A program made the translations under genes and the position numbers. From positions 310,001 to 374,000 of the forward strand of contig NZ_CAJXYQ010000003.1 of assembly GCF_913063105.1 (NCBI RefSeq): a stretch of DNA of 64,000 nt, in the 5' to 3' direction. Source of the stretch: an uncultured Draconibacterium sp. Its GTDB lineage: Bacteria; Bacteroidota; Bacteroidia; Bacteroidales; Prolixibacteraceae. Below, piece by piece: positions 10,101-19,841 of the stretch; the first letter of the stretch is position 1, and each line of letters begins with the position of its first letter. The notes beneath the pieces were generated by a model. That model saw nothing but the letters and a program-made list of their open reading frames with translations. It had not been told where the DNA came from and made no database searches.

Positions 10101-13100
10101 AAAATTTCTTCGTACCGGGAATTGGTATATTCGTTGATGCCTTTTTCTAAATTGTAAACATAAATGCCTGCCGGTGCGGTTTGAGATACTTTGTCGGTAA
10201 ATTGTTTCTCATGATTCAAAAGCTCAATTTGCTGCATTTTTTCGGTAATATCCAAACTAACTCCTGCCAATTTTATTGCATTTCCTTTATCATCCCATTC
10301 TGTTACTTTGGCTGTTGATTGTATCCAAAGTTGTTTTTTTAGCAAAGGGTGGTTGTATCGGAAATCGACATGGTAAATTTCGGTTTCGCCTTTTAAGTGT
10401 GCTTCCAAAAGCGGAGGAATGGTTTTGGCATCATCGGGGTGCATAAAATCAATCCACTGTTCCTTTATGTTACCATTACCGCCAAAACCAAATAGTTCTT
10501 CCCATTTGGCATTTCCAATGGTGCGGTCTTCTTGTGGGTACCATTCCCAAAAAGCAATTCCGGTTGCTTCCGAGGCTATTTCAAAACGCTGGTTGGCTTC
10601 AACAATGTCCTTTTCTTTTTCTTTTAATTCGGTAATTTCAACAAAGGTAATTACCACTCCATCAATTTTTTTATCGTTTGTTATAAAGGGGCTAATTCGC
10701 TTCAGGTAATAGTTGCCCTCGGCATCTTCTATTTCCTTTTCTATGGTGGTAAGTTTATCCAGGGCAACTTTAGAATCGTGGATGATGCTTTGCCGCGTTG
10801 CCTCAGTAAAGGTGGATGCAAAGCTGGTTATTGGCCGGCCAATATCGCTGTCGTGCAGGTTAAAATGCCGCATCAATGGCGGTGTAAATTTTCGTATTCG
10901 TAAATCGGTATCTAAAAATAGTGTGCCAATATCGGTACTGTCGAGCAGGTTGGTTACGTCGTTGTTTAATACTTGTAATTCCTTGTTTTTTTCCTGAAGC
11001 TCAGAGTTAACCGTGTAAAGTTCTTCGTTAACCGATTGCAATTCTTCGTTGGTACTTTGCAACTCTTCATTCGATGCCATTAGCTCTTCATTGGAAGACT
11101 GTAGTTCCTCGTTGCTGGTTTCCAGTTCTTCCACCACATTTTGCAGTTCGGTTTTGGTGGCCTTTAACTCATTCTCCAAATCTTCGAGACGTTGTTTGGA
11201 TACCTCATCAATGGGTACGTTTTTAACCACCTCGTAATCTTCTGGCAAAACACGTTCTTCGCTAAAGTGTACCAGGTAAATGTTATTTAATTCATCAATA
11301 TTTGTGGCTTTATGAAAAGTAAGGTCGAACATATTTTTTTCGCCTTTATTTTCAACCACAATATCTTTTATAATAATATCCTTTTTTTCGGCTTCCAGCC
11401 TTCGGATTCCATTTCGTAAAATGGCTGCCAGTTCCGGACTAACCATTTTTAAAAGATTCGAAACAAAAATGCCATCGGTATGGCGTAAGCGGTCGCTAAT
11501 ATTACCTTTCAGATAGATAATATTAAAATCTTTGTCGATAAAAATGCTGGAAGGACTAAAACGATTGCTAAGGTATTTTTGGAAAATTGCTTCCGGATTT
11601 TCTTTAAAACGATATTCGGGCTGCGCAATGTGGCGGATAGGACTTTTATACGAAAGGGTTGATATTTTGTCTTCCGGATTGCTTTGTGTTGGTATTTGCT
11701 TGGTGTCGGATATATTCTGAAAAATTTTCCATTTGTTATCGACCACCTTGAAAAATTTTGAAATTTCGCCTAACGATTCGCTATTCCCCAGAAAGAGATA
11801 ACCAAATTTATTTAAGGCAAACTGGAAATTTAACAAGACCTTTCGTTGTACCTTGCTCTCTAAATAAATTAGCAGGTTTCGGCAGGTTATTAAATCCATC
11901 CGAATAAAAGGTGGATCTTTTAAAACATTGTGGTTTGAAAACACAATTTTTTCGCGTATGCGTTTGGCAATTTGAATTTTGTCGCCGGTTTTAACAAAAT
12001 AATTTTCGAGGTAATATTTTTCGAGCTCATTACTAATGTTAATATGAAAACTTCCCATGCCTGCACTGCTCAGGGCTTCTCCATCAACATCGGTGGCAAA
12101 TATTTTAAAGTCGAAATTAATTTTATTGGTGCGTATATAATCATCAAGCAATATGGCAATGGAAAACACTTCTTCGCCGGTTGAACAGCCTGCAGCCCAA
12201 ACCCTTATGGGGTCTTTGTCGGTTTTATTTTTAAAGAGTTCCGGAATTACTTTTGTTTTCAGCGACTCAAAAGCTTCAATATCCCGGAAGAAGCTGGTAA
12301 CACCAATCAGAAAATCCTGTTTTAAAATTTCTTTCTCTTCGCTGTTGCTTTTTAAATAGGTAAGGTAATCATACAACTGGTCGATGTTGTTGATATTCAT
12401 CCGTTTTTCGAGGCGGCGCAAAAGCGTGTTGCGTTTGTATTGCCTGAAATCAATCCCCGATGATTTATGAATTTCTTCCAGAATGCCAAAGAAAACTACA
12501 TCGTTCGATTTTGTTTTTTCATTGTCGCTATCGAGGAGTAACCTTTGTCCGGGAATTTTAACCAGTACCTCGGCCATTTTTTCGGGGTCCAAAATAAAAT
12601 CGACTAAATTGGTGGCAGTGGCAGTATTGGGCATTCCATCAAATTGTGCAGAATTGGGGTCCTGCACAATTATGGTTCCACCTGCTTCCTTAATGGTTTT
12701 AATCCCCCGGGAGCCGTCGGAGCCTGTACCTGAAAGAATAACGCCTATGGATTTTTCTTTGTATTCCTCACCCAAAGTGTGAAAGAAAATATCGATGGGA
12801 AGGTTGAGGTTATGTTTAGGTCCTTTATCGAGCAAATAGAGCTTATTTCCTTTAAGATGTAAGTTTTTATTTCGTTGATTCAGGTATATGCAGTCGGGTT
12901 TGAGTTCCTGCTTGTCTTCGGCAGTAAAAATCTGCATTTTGGTATGCTTGGCCAATAGCTCCGGCATAAGGCTTTTAAAATCGGGCGAAAGGTGTTGTAT
13001 TACTACAAATGCAAGCCCCGTGTTTGATGGAATGCTGTCGAATAATTGCTGAATGGCATCGAGTCCGCCTGCTGATGCACCTATACCTACTACATAAAGA

Positions 13101-13114
13101 TCGTTTGAATCCAT
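7187..13114 (-). CDS. CheB-CheR-multi-PAS hybrid histidine kinase with receiver
   Basis: This is a giant 1975-residue fusion counted from the ATG at 13114. I prefer this start because the CheB domain begins directly after it; the frame stays open 33 codons further upstream. The order is: a CheB methylesterase-like domain (about 5-190) with catalytic S14 in GASAGG, H41 in QHLSP and Asp in SGTGSDG; a CheR methyltransferase-like domain (about 220-490) with [10 protein letters not shown] and [10 protein letters not shown]; a long Glu-rich coiled coil (about 640-715) of repeated Ser-Asn-Glu-Glu-Leu units; seven or so PAS modules (to about 1590); HisKA with [11 protein letters not shown] near 1617; a HATPase; and a receiver with its Asp near 1908. 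One PAS (about 1262-1281) carries a Cys cluster. All catalytic residues seem present. It is probably a non-chemotactic sensor heading the signalling run. Confidence 0.92.
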   Translation of the reverse strand: MDSNDLYVVGIGASAGGLDAIQQLFDSIPSNTGLAFVVIQHLSPDFKSLMPELLAKHTKMQIFTAEDKQELKPDCIYLNQRNKNLHLKGNKLYLLDKGPKHNLNLPIDIFFHTLGEEYKEKSIGVILSGTGSDGSRGIKTIKEAGGTIIVQDPNSAQFDGMPNTATATNLVDFILDPEKMAEVLVKIPGQRLLLDSDNEKTKSNDVVFFGILEEIHKSSGIDFRQYKRNTLLRRLEKRMNINNIDQLYDYLTYLKSNSEEKEILKQDFLIGVTSFFRDIEAFESLKTKVIPELFKNKTDKDPIRVWAAGCSTGEEVFSIAILLDDYIRTNKINFDFKIFATDVDGEALSSAGMGSFHINISNELEKYYLENYFVKTGDKIQIAKRIREKIVFSNHNVLKDPPFIRMDLITCRNLLIYLESKVQRKVLLNFQFALNKFGYLFLGNSESLGEISKFFKVVDNKWKIFQNISDTKQIPTQSNPEDKISTLSYKSPIRHIAQPEYRFKENPEAIFQKYLSNRFSPSSIFIDKDFNIIYLKGNISDRLRHTDGIFVSNLLKMVSPELAAILRNGIRRLEAEKKDIIIKDIVVENKGEKNMFDLTFHKATNIDELNNIYLVHFSEERVLPEDYEVVKNVPIDEVSKQRLEDLENELKATKTELQNVVEELETSNEELQSSNEELMASNEELQSTNEELQSVNEELYTVNSELQEKNKELQVLNNDVTNLLDSTDIGTLFLDTDLRIRKFTPPLMRHFNLHDSDIGRPITSFASTFTEATRQSIIHDSKVALDKLTTIEKEIEDAEGNYYLKRISPFITNDKKIDGVVITFVEITELKEKEKDIVEANQRFEIASEATGIAFWEWYPQEDRTIGNAKWEELFGFGGNGNIKEQWIDFMHPDDAKTIPPLLEAHLKGETEIYHVDFRYNHPLLKKQLWIQSTAKVTEWDDKGNAIKLAGVSLDITEKMQQIELLNHEKQFTDKVSQTAPAGIYVYNLEKGINEYTNSRYEEILGYSKAEMNAMTDEEFFTLFHLKDQEKIALHMKKLSQGKNDEIEYRFRHKNGNWIWCKSNDAPFEVDEKGKAKSFIGAFLDITESKEREKQLLHFQKAIDSSSDAIGLSTADGKHFYQNKAFDKLFGYTLGDYPNNSAKVIYHNQKAADTVFNKIMNGNSWVGELEMRNKQGDIFPVSLRADAIKDDKGTLIGLIGMHRDISERKKAEHIKEEQHEKTLTMFDAIDEVVYVADPDTYELVFTNKKFNEIWGDGKVPADKKCHQTLQCQDFPCEFCTNNIIFNENPDETYIWEFQNKANGKWYRCADRAIEWIDGRKLRMEMAIDITSEKENRIALEESQERYNLATTASDNGIWDWWVEKDELFYSAQWKAQLGYKPNELKNEFKTWENLLHPDCRERMMNEVQDFLQNPREFFIAEFRMMHKDGTPRWISNRAAAVLNKEGKVIRMFGAHKDITEQKRAEEELRKTDLMYRGIIENAPDGVVMVSYDGKFKFASNSALEMFGYDDELVKNGNPNDLTHPDDLPKVLETLQQVIESESDFTPKLQYRFKHGKNEWRWIESTFSKSADEDGNPAIVINFRDIQERKEYEEKLIEAKKQAELANFHKNYFLANMSHELRTPMNGVIGFSDLLKNENLSHDEREHYINIIDGNSKQLLNLIDDIIDVAKIESDELKITKKACHISKIMLELETLFNQIKTQKKKDDLVFVSEIPANSESLIIKTDCSRLRQVLSNLLSNALKFTETGTIKFGFKINEDKVHFYVQDTGIGIPEEKQSEIFERFKQVNYNEVARYGGTGLGLAICKGIVSYLGGEISVKSELNQGAVFSFYLPLEIMEENTVLKKHSVVPTDNELLKNKTILIAEDDKIVQLYFTELLKNKGCKLLIAEDGLSAVEQFKNNQNINLVLMDIRMPKLNGFEAIKQILELNPEAKIIAQTAYAMPDEKEKCMELGCKAYLTKPIQKTTLFETLQEWI

Positions 13115-13228
13115 AGGATATTTTGTTAATGCGTTATCTTTCAATGATTTTAGATGTTCTGTCAACAAATATACATTAAAGAGAAATTGAAAATACCACT
13201 GAGGGTATGACAAATGTATGACAATTGA

Positions 13229-14437
13229 CTAAATTGACTGAACGAAAGCGATTAGATTTTCCTCCATGCTTAAGTTTAACTTCTTTTTTAAACGTACTTT
13301 CCGGCGCTGCACACTGCTAACTTTAATGTTTAAATAACGCGCCACTTCTTTTGTAGTAAAGTTTAGTTTAAGCATGGCACAAAAGTTTAAATCGTGTTGG
13401 GTTAACTCCGGAAATCGATCGGATAGTATTTGAAAGAAGTCTTTATGAATGAGCCTAAAATGAGTTTTCATTAAATTCCAATCGTTTGCCTGAAATTTAA
13501 ACTGGCTTTTTATTTCTGAAAATCTGGATAGATCTTCTTCTGAAAAACTGTATTTGAGTCGGATGTCTTCAATAAATTGTGAAAAAGATTCCAGGATTTC
13601 CTGTTTTCGGTTTAAATACATGGCATCGATAACCAACTGTTTTTCCGATCTTTCCAGGTTTATTTTGTCGGTTTCATCAACAACATTTACCAGGTTGAAG
13701 TCTTCATTATTAATACAAACCTGATGCACATCAACAGAAAAAAAACGTGGTCTTCCTTTCGCGGTTAAAAAACGTGCTTTTACATTAAACGGGAAGCTAA
13801 TTTTTTTTTCGGCAATAAGCTTGAGCTTTTCGGTAATTATATTTCTGTCTTCCGGGTGAACAGTTTCGAGAAGCGGTGTGTTTGTGTAATCCTGAAAATT
13901 TTCGTACTCGAGGTAACTAAGCAACTTTGCATTTGCATAGTGCGAAATATTGCCTTGGCTTAACCCAACACCATAGGGCGCATTTTCACTAATTATCCGA
14001 AACATTTTCTGGCTTTCAATTAACTTTTTTTGTGCCTTAATTTTTTCGGTAACCTCTTGGTGTATTAGGCAAACGAAAGTTTTGTTTTCAATTTTAATTA
14101 ATTTGGCGTGCAGCTCAAACCACCGTTTTTTTATAGGGCTGTGGCAAGGGTATTCAAAAAAAACCGATGAAATAATTCTGTTCAGCAAGTTCCGGATTCC
14201 TTGCAACACATCTTCTGCTGTCTGGCTACCCTCTTCGGCCGCTTTTTTACAAATATTATAGTAGTTATAAGTATGCCAGTTTATTTCGGTGTTAATCCCG
14301 TTATTGTTTCCAAATGTTATCCAATCCTGATTTACATTGCAGATATCTCCGTCGGGTTTAATAATGGCTACATTGCCAGGTATCGACTCGGCAATCGTTT
14401 GAAGTATCCCGTTTTGGGTAAATTCTGGCATAATCAC
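13229..14437 (-). CDS. PAS-domain transcriptional regulator with LuxR-type HTH
   Basis: The 402-residue protein begins with a PAS-like region (about 10-125), followed by a second PAS/PAC module (about 135-255, with SENAPYGVGLS). A helical linker follows, then a C-terminal GerE/LuxR-type helix-turn-helix (about 335-400) with Leu-Thr-Gln-His-Asp-Leu, the recognition region Thr-Thr-Lys-Glu-Val-Ala-Arg-Tyr-Leu, and Ser-Val-Gln-Arg-Arg-Lys-Val-Arg-Leu-Lys-Lys-Lys-Leu. Such PAS-LuxR proteins in Bacteroidota usually act as kinase-independent regulators or partners of orphan kinases. It lies 114 bp upstream of the giant kinase gene on the same strand and is the best candidate output regulator of that run. 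An ATG two codons further in (14431) is an equally good start. Confidence 0.85.
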   Translation of the reverse strand: MIMPEFTQNGILQTIAESIPGNVAIIKPDGDICNVNQDWITFGNNNGINTEINWHTYNYYNICKKAAEEGSQTAEDVLQGIRNLLNRIISSVFFEYPCHSPIKKRWFELHAKLIKIENKTFVCLIHQEVTEKIKAQKKLIESQKMFRIISENAPYGVGLSQGNISHYANAKLLSYLEYENFQDYTNTPLLETVHPEDRNIITEKLKLIAEKKISFPFNVKARFLTAKGRPRFFSVDVHQVCINNEDFNLVNVVDETDKINLERSEKQLVIDAMYLNRKQEILESFSQFIEDIRLKYSFSEEDLSRFSEIKSQFKFQANDWNLMKTHFRLIHKDFFQILSDRFPELTQHDLNFCAMLKLNFTTKEVARYLNIKVSSVQRRKVRLKKKLNLSMEENLIAFVQSI

Positions 14438-14832
14438 AAGTTCCTTAAAATTGTAAACGATGTTGGTAAATGCAGTTTTAGCACAGCAAGTTGATCCGCA
14501 ATTTCAATTTATCTAAGAAAAACAGTAGGTGTTGCTTTTTTCTTTAAACTTACAAAATGCTTCCAATAATTGATAATTATTTTTGCTGATAATCGTTTTG
14601 TTCCATATTAACTGCTGAAATTTAGGCGATTGGCAAAGCCCATTTAGACGTACTGTTGGTGGATTGTAATTTTAATTCATTCGTGAGCATATGTTTGCAC
14701 ACTCCTTTGTTCGCAATTCTTATAAAGAATAGGCATTTCTGAACAGTAAAATGGGCAATACCTACCCTGGGTTTCATCATTTTGTTTGATAGTAAAATGC
14801 GAATGATAGCTTAGCTTAAGCGAAAGCTAAAA
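14438..14832. other. Intergenic region between divergent regulators (395 bp)
   Basis: This AT-rich spacer separates the PAS-LuxR gene (minus) from the Cys-PAS kinase gene (plus) and must hold both promoters. I see a perfect dyad ATTCTT-ATA-AAGAAT at about 14717-14731 and a shorter dyad around GCTTAAGC just before the kinase start. I could not assign a convincing -33/-7 pair, and I see no open reading frame with gene-like character. Confidence 0.5.
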
Positions 14833-15975
14833 ATGGGGGTTGTTATGGATAGTATAATTTTAAACAAGACGAAATTTGCTCCTGCAGAAAGGAGTACTGA
14901 AATGCAATTGAAAAGCCAGAAACAAACAATTATGGCCAATGAAATGGTTATTCAGTTTTGCGATGCTATTTCTCAGATGTTGGTTGTACTCAATAAAAAT
15001 CGACAGATTATTTATGCCAACAAGCACTTCATGAATAACCTGGGGCTTTTAACGCCCGATTCGTATATTGGAAAGCGCCCGGGCGAGGCTGTAAAATGTG
15101 CCCACGCTATTGAAAGTACTGGAGGGTGTGGAACCTCGGAGTTTTGCCGTACATGCGGAGCTGTTAATGCCATATTAGAAGCTCAGCAAGGTAAACAGGC
15201 GGTTAAGGAGTGCAGAATAATAACAGAAAGCAGAGATGCTCTGGATTTAAAAGTTACAGCTACCCCATTAACGATAAAGAAAGAAGAGTATTCAATTTTT
15301 GAGATAAATGATATTAGCCATGAAAAAAGGCGTAAAAGTTTAGAGCGCGTTTTCTTTCACGATGTTTTAAACAGTGCCGGGGGTATTGCCGGATTGTCGG
15401 ATATTATTGGAACTGTTGTTGACCAAAAGGAAATTGATGAAATTGCGGGAATGATACATACTTCTGCACATAACCTTATTGGCGATATTCAATCTCAACG
15501 ACAATTAAGTGCTGCCGAACGTGGCGATCTAAAGCTAAACCTCTCAGATTATAGTGCTTTTCAATTAATTAAAGAAATTGCCCAGTTATATGCCAATCAT
15601 GAAGTGGCATATGGAAAAACAATTGGTATTGATAATGTATCGGAAGATTTTATAATAGAAACAGATGTTTCGTTATTAAGACGAATTATTGGAAATATGA
15701 CTAAGAACGCTCTTGAGGCTTCATTGCCCGGTTCAAAAGTTGTACTTAAAGCACTACTTCAGGGAGAGAAAAAGTTGTTCTCGGTTCATAATGCCGGATT
15801 TATTGCGCGCGATGCCCAACTTCAACTTTTTAAACGATCATACACAACAAAAGGAGCCGGCAGGGGCTTAGGTACCTACAGCATGAAATTATTTGGAGAG
15901 AAATACCTCGGTGGAAAGGTGTGGTTTGAAAGTACAAAAGATGCGGGAACCACCTTTTTTATTCAATTGAAATAG
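14833..15975 (+). CDS. Atypical PAS histidine kinase with four-cysteine PAS insert
   Basis: This is a 380-residue cytoplasmic kinase. The PAS domain (about 38-160) contains C89, C99, C105 and C108 next to H91 (pattern Cys-x-His, then Gly-Gly-Cys-Gly and Cys-Arg-Thr-Cys-Gly). This looks like a metal-, Fe-S- or heme-binding insert, or a thiol switch. The phosphorylation helix is unusual: H176 lies in FFHDVLN instead of the HExxxP box. A HATPase domain follows, with NMTKNALEAS and GRGLGTYSMKLFGEKY. No membrane segment is present. ATG codons at 14833 and 14845 both fit as starts. No receiver gene adjoins it, so it may signal to the hybrid proteins on the other strand, though that is only inferred. 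Confidence 0.85.
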   Translation: MGVVMDSIILNKTKFAPAERSTEMQLKSQKQTIMANEMVIQFCDAISQMLVVLNKNRQIIYANKHFMNNLGLLTPDSYIGKRPGEAVKCAHAIESTGGCGTSEFCRTCGAVNAILEAQQGKQAVKECRIITESRDALDLKVTATPLTIKKEEYSIFEINDISHEKRRKSLERVFFHDVLNSAGGIAGLSDIIGTVVDQKEIDEIAGMIHTSAHNLIGDIQSQRQLSAAERGDLKLNLSDYSAFQLIKEIAQLYANHEVAYGKTIGIDNVSEDFIIETDVSLLRRIIGNMTKNALEASLPGSKVVLKALLQGEKKLFSVHNAGFIARDAQLQLFKRSYTTKGAGRGLGTYSMKLFGEKYLGGKVWFESTKDAGTTFFIQLK

Positions 15976-16023
15976 AGGACTTTTGCTTTTATTCTGTTTT
16001 TTTTGAATATACGTTTTACGTAC

Positions 16024-16054
16024 AAAAAAAAGAGTCACATTGCTGTAACTCTTT
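16024..16054 (-). terminator. Rho-independent terminator of the tRNA-Ala gene
   Basis: Read on the minus strand, an 11-bp stem (one G-U pair) with a 4-base loop is followed directly by eight T residues. It begins 10 bases past the 3' end of the tRNA. The stem has the same A/T-rich arms on the plus strand, so it could also stop transcripts of the upstream kinase gene, but it lacks a T tract in that direction. Confidence 0.8.
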
Positions 16055-16062
16055 GATTATCA

Positions 16063-16138
<76 letters not shown>

Positions 16139-16283
16139 AATACGTGGCTGCAAATATAAAAATAATTTTCACAAACCGTCAAAATATTTTTTTGGTAAAG
16201 TTTTTGCTGTATTAAAAATAACTGCAGAAAACCAGAAGCCGGCGTTCTTTAATTTATTGATAATCCAAATAAAATTAGAAGCC

Positions 16284-17060
16284 ATGATGAAACGAACATT
16301 TAAAAACGATCTTTCAAAAAATTATTTTCAGGAGCAACCTAAGTCTACTGCTTTTGCGCCCGAAAATGGGATAAAGCTGAAAATAAAAAAGACAAAAAAT
16401 GCGGATATTGAAAGCAAAAAAACAACGCTTTTCCTGATTGGGTTGGTAATTGCTCTATGTTTGGTGTTTACTGCTTTTGAGTGGAAAACCCCAGTTAACA
16501 AAGCACGGATTGTTGAAGGGTATGATAATTTTATTCCGCCCGAAGATCTGGTGATTCCAATTACAAAAACCGAAAAACCAGAGTCTGAAAAACCGGTCAT
16601 TACAGTCCCGGTTTTTAAAGTTGTTAAAGATAATGTTCATATAAAAGAGGAGCTATTATGGGAAGGCGACGATCCGGAAGAACCGGTACTATTCGATTTC
16701 GAAAGTCTTTTTAAGGCAAACACAGAAAAAGAAGAGAATTTGGATCACATCCTCGACCATGTTGAAATAATGCCCGAATTCCCGGGAGGCGATGCAGCAC
16801 TGTTAAGCTATCTGGCACATCAGGTAAAATATCCGGCAATTGCGCAGGAAAACGGAATACAGGGGCGTGTATACATTTCATTTGTTATTGATGAAAACGG
16901 AACTGTTTTTAATGTAACACTCGCCCGCGGAGTTGACGCATCGTTAAATACAGAGGCCATTCGTGTAGTAGAATCCATGCCCCGGTGGAAACCCGGAAGA
17001 CAGGGAGATAAAGCGGTAAAAGTTCGCTATACAGTGCCCATCAATTTTATATTGCGATAG
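16284..17060 (+). CDS. TonB-family energy-transducer-like protein
   Basis: This protein has about 259 residues from the ATG at 16284; the frame can be extended to a TTG at 16257, but that seems less likely. It has a short cytoplasmic tail rich in Lys, one membrane helix (about 46-62, Phe-Leu-Ile-Gly-Leu-Val-Ile-Ala-Leu), a periplasmic linker with Pro/Glu/Lys, and a C-terminal TonB domain (about 165-259). The TonB domain carries the Bacteroidota signature MPEFPGGD, KYPAIAQENGIQGRVY and the final WKPGRQ...YTVPINF. Such proteins couple the proton-driven ExbBD motor to outer-membrane receptors. No exbB/exbD or receptor gene is adjacent. It is a close paralogue of the next gene, and its polyproline stretch is missing. 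Confidence 0.85.
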   Translation: MMKRTFKNDLSKNYFQEQPKSTAFAPENGIKLKIKKTKNADIESKKTTLFLIGLVIALCLVFTAFEWKTPVNKARIVEGYDNFIPPEDLVIPITKTEKPESEKPVITVPVFKVVKDNVHIKEELLWEGDDPEEPVLFDFESLFKANTEKEENLDHILDHVEIMPEFPGGDAALLSYLAHQVKYPAIAQENGIQGRVYISFVIDENGTVFNVTLARGVDASLNTEAIRVVESMPRWKPGRQGDKAVKVRYTVPINFILR

Positions 17061-17086
17061 AAAATTGAAATGAATTAAAAATTAAC

Positions 17087-17115
17087 TTGTATGTGAAGAT
17101 TATTTTCTATCTTTA
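17087..17115 (+). promoter_or_regulatory. Putative Bacteroidota-type sigma-A promoter
   Basis: TTG at 17087-17089 is followed after 18 bases by TATCTTTA (17108-17115), close to the Bacteroidota -7 element TAnnTTTG with its -33 TTG partner. It lies about 56 bp before the ATG of the second TonB-like gene. This was judged by eye; the spacing fits but the last base of the -7 box does not match. Confidence 0.45.
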
Positions 17116-17170
17116 AGCCCCGTTTTTAGAGGGCAAAAAAAATCAAATAAAACAAATAAAAGAGTTAAGT

Positions 17171-17860
17171 ATGGAACTTAAAAAATCACCAAAAGCTGAT
17201 CTGGAAGCCAAAAAAAATACCTTTTGGCTGGTAGGGTTAGTAGTCGCGTTGGGAGTTTCGCTACTGGCTTTTGAGTGGACCACAAAACCTTCAAAAGTTG
17301 AGTCTTTGGGTACCATTGAAACAGCCGAAGTTGAAGAAGAAATCATCCCTATCACTCGTGAGCAAGAGGTAAAACCACCTCCACCACCTCCACCACCAAA
17401 AGTAGTTGAGGTACTGAACATTGTTGACGATGAAGTAGAAATTGAAGACGAGCTGGAAATTGAAGATTCAGAGGCTGATGACGAAACTGTAATCGATGTG
17501 GCTCCTGTTATTGAAACAGCCGAAGAAGAAGAAGAAGAAGAAGCTCAGGTATTCTTTATTGTTGAGGATATGCCTGAATTCCCGGGTGGAGATTTGGCAT
17601 TGCGTAAGTATATCGCCAACTCGATTAAATACCCTGTAATTGCACAGGAAAACGGTATTCAGGGAAAGGTATATGTAACTTTTGTTGTAAGTAAAACAGG
17701 TAAAGTTACCGATGCTAAAATTGCCAGGGGTGTAGATCCATCACTGGATAAAGAAGCACTTCGCGTAGTTAATGCCCTTCCTGCATGGAAGCCTGGCAAA
17801 CAGCGCGGAAAACCGGTTAATGTATCGTACACGGTACCAATTAATTTCGTGTTGCAGTAA
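17171..17860 (+). CDS. TonB-family protein with polyproline linker
   Basis: The 229-residue paralogue of the preceding gene has a Lys-rich cytoplasmic N-terminus and one membrane helix (about 17-34, FWLVGLVVALGVSLLAF). A periplasmic spacer with eight consecutive prolines (about 74-81) and a very acidic segment follow, then the C-terminal TonB domain (about 135-229) with MPEFPGGD, KYPVIAQENGIQGKVY and YTVPINFVLQ. The polyproline rod is the classical feature that spans the periplasm. It ends at a strong terminator (17884-17916). The two proteins share the C-terminal module nearly residue for residue, which points to a local duplication. The receptors served are not encoded here. Confidence 0.9.
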   Translation: MELKKSPKADLEAKKNTFWLVGLVVALGVSLLAFEWTTKPSKVESLGTIETAEVEEEIIPITREQEVKPPPPPPPPKVVEVLNIVDDEVEIEDELEIEDSEADDETVIDVAPVIETAEEEEEEEAQVFFIVEDMPEFPGGDLALRKYIANSIKYPVIAQENGIQGKVYVTFVVSKTGKVTDAKIARGVDPSLDKEALRVVNALPAWKPGKQRGKPVNVSYTVPINFVLQ

Positions 17861-17883
17861 CAAAGAAAAAACAATATTTTTGC

Positions 17884-17916
17884 ACTCCTGTTTCAATAGA
17901 AGCAGGAGTTTTTTTG
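17884..17916 (+). terminator. Rho-independent terminator after the second TonB gene
   Basis: ACTCCTG (17884-17890) and CAGGAGT (17103-type arm at 17903-17909) form a 7-bp stem with a 12-base loop, followed by a run of T to 17916. It lies 24 bp after the stop codon and ends 18 bp before hflX, separating the two genes. Confidence 0.85.
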
Positions 17917-17933
17917 TTTAAAAAGTAATGTAA

Positions 17934-19145
17934 ATGATAGAAACAGCACCAGAAACAGAGAAAGCAGTTATTGTAGGACTGATTAACCAGGATCAGGATG
18001 AACGTCAGGCAAAGGAATACCTTGACGAGTTGGAGTTTTTGGCCGATACTGCCGGTGCGCAAGTATTAAAAAAATTTACGCAAAAGCTCGATGTTCCGAA
18101 TAAAGCTACATTTGTGGGGCCCGGAAAATTGGAAGAAATAAGCAATTACATAAAAGTAGTAGAGGCTGATACCGTAATTTTCGACGACGAACTAACACCA
18201 ACACAACTGCGAAACGTTGAAAAAATTCTGGAATGTAAAATTCTGGATCGTACAAATCTTATACTTGATATCTTTGCCAAAAGAGCACAAACGGCTCATG
18301 CGAAAACACAGGTAGAATTGGCACAATACCAATACCTGCTGCCACGTCTTACCCGAATGTGGACGCACCTCGAGCGCCAGCGTGGAGGTATCGGAATGCG
18401 GGGACCGGGTGAAACGCAGATTGAAACCGACCGCCGGATAATTCTCGATAAAATTGCCCGTTTAAAAGCACAGCTGGTAAAAATCGACAAACAAAAGGCT
18501 ACTCAGCGTAAAAACCGTGGAAAAATGGTGCGTGTGGCTTTGGTGGGCTATACCAATGTGGGCAAATCAACCATTATGAATATGATGGCAAAATCGGATG
18601 TTTTTGCTGAAAATAAACTTTTTGCTACACTCGATACAACTGTGCGTAAAGTCGTTATTGGTAATTTGCCCTTTCTGTTGGCCGATACCGTTGGCTTCAT
18701 TCGCAAATTACCACACGGACTGGTAGAGTCATTTAAATCAACATTGGATGAGGTGCGGGAAGCCGACATATTGCTTCATGTGGTAGATATCTCGCATCCC
18801 GGATTTGAAGAGCAGATAGAAACGGTAGACAGTACCCTAAAAGAAATAGAGGCCGGCGATAAGCCTACTTATTACATTTTTAATAAAATTGACGCATTTA
18901 CCTACGAGGAAAAAGACGAAGACGACTTGTCGCCACGGACAAGGGATAACTTTACTTTAGATGAGTGGAAAAAATCGTGGATGGCAAAAAGCAATACACC
19001 CGCACTTTTTATTTCGGCCAAAGAGAAAACCAATATCGAAGATTTTAAAACAGAACTTTACGAAAAAGTGAAAGGAATTCATTCGCAGCGTTTCCCGTAT
19101 AACGATTATCTGTATAATTCGGAGTGGACGGAAGGCGTGCAGTAA
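17934..19145 (+). CDS. hflX: GTPase HflX (ribosome-associated)
   Basis: The 403-residue protein matches HflX throughout: the N-terminal HflX domain with TFVGPGKLEEI (about 60-70), the linker helix with the Arg-rich GGIGMRGPGETQIETDRR (about 152-170), and the G domain with Walker A GYTNVGKST (about 204-212), the switch DTVGFI, NKID (about 316) and the G5 region with ISAKEKTN. HflX binds the 50S subunit and splits or rescues stalled ribosomes under stress. It is set off from the TonB gene by a terminator. The convergent folK gene begins 33 bp after its stop. Length and motifs are normal for the family. Confidence 0.96.
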   Translation: MIETAPETEKAVIVGLINQDQDERQAKEYLDELEFLADTAGAQVLKKFTQKLDVPNKATFVGPGKLEEISNYIKVVEADTVIFDDELTPTQLRNVEKILECKILDRTNLILDIFAKRAQTAHAKTQVELAQYQYLLPRLTRMWTHLERQRGGIGMRGPGETQIETDRRIILDKIARLKAQLVKIDKQKATQRKNRGKMVRVALVGYTNVGKSTIMNMMAKSDVFAENKLFATLDTTVRKVVIGNLPFLLADTVGFIRKLPHGLVESFKSTLDEVREADILLHVVDISHPGFEEQIETVDSTLKEIEAGDKPTYYIFNKIDAFTYEEKDEDDLSPRTRDNFTLDEWKKSWMAKSNTPALFISAKEKTNIEDFKTELYEKVKGIHSQRFPYNDYLYNSEWTEGVQ

Positions 19146-19178
19146 GTCTTAATATTATATTTTATAAAGGAGAAGCGC

Positions 19179-19673
19179 TTATGGTTTTTCCTGAATTTTT
19201 TTAATGATGGAGTCATCTCTGCACGATTCCAGCATTTCGATACTGGTTAAACGCCGCAAAGGATGCTTTAACTCCGGAGCAATTTCAACCAAAGGAACCA
19301 AAACAAAACGGCGTTCATGAATTTTTGGATGAGGTATAATTAACGATTTTGTTTCCATAAACTCATCGTTGAAATACAGAATGTCAATATCCATTTCGCG
19401 CGATGAATAGCGTTCAATTCCTCTTTTTCGGCCAAAATCGGCTTCAATCTCATGAATTCGCCAAAGCAGCTCCTCTGCCTCAAGCTTTGTTTCAATAACA
19501 ATTACCTGGTTCCAAAAGGCATGTTCGGCCTGAAAACCCCAGGGTGGAGTCTCATAAACCGATGATTTCTGAACTATTTTACCAAGCTTTAGTTCTATTA
19601 ATGTGTAAGCATGGTTAAAATTTTTCTCCTTATTGCCAATATTTCCACCTATGCCAAGAAATACCTTGTTCAT
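19179..19673 (-). CDS. folK: 2-amino-4-hydroxy-6-hydroxymethyldihydropteridine pyrophosphokinase
   Basis: This 164-residue HPPK enzyme catalyses pyrophosphoryl transfer from ATP to 6-hydroxymethyl-7,8-dihydropterin in folate synthesis. Family marks are the N-terminal GIGGNIGNKE, SSVYETPPWGF (about 37-47), the ATP/Mg site SREMDIDILYF with the two catalytic aspartates (about 91-101), and HPKIHERRFVLVPL (about 114-127). The length is usual for the enzyme. It is transcribed toward hflX and stands alone. Start at the ATG 19673, supported by the immediate beginning of the first beta strand. Confidence 0.95.
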   Translation of the reverse strand: MNKVFLGIGGNIGNKEKNFNHAYTLIELKLGKIVQKSSVYETPPWGFQAEHAFWNQVIVIETKLEAEELLWRIHEIEADFGRKRGIERYSSREMDIDILYFNDEFMETKSLIIPHPKIHERRFVLVPLVEIAPELKHPLRRLTSIEMLESCRDDSIIKKIQEKP

Positions 19674-19841
19674 TGTGTCTTATATTTGTAATTCCTTCAG
19701 TAAAATATTACTCATTTAGTAGTGAACAGCAAAAATATAAAATGAGACCCAATAAAGTTAGCTATTTATTACCTACATTGTTGACTAAATTGGGAAAGAG
19801 TAGTACGAAATTTATTAAAACAAACATAAAAAATTAAACAC

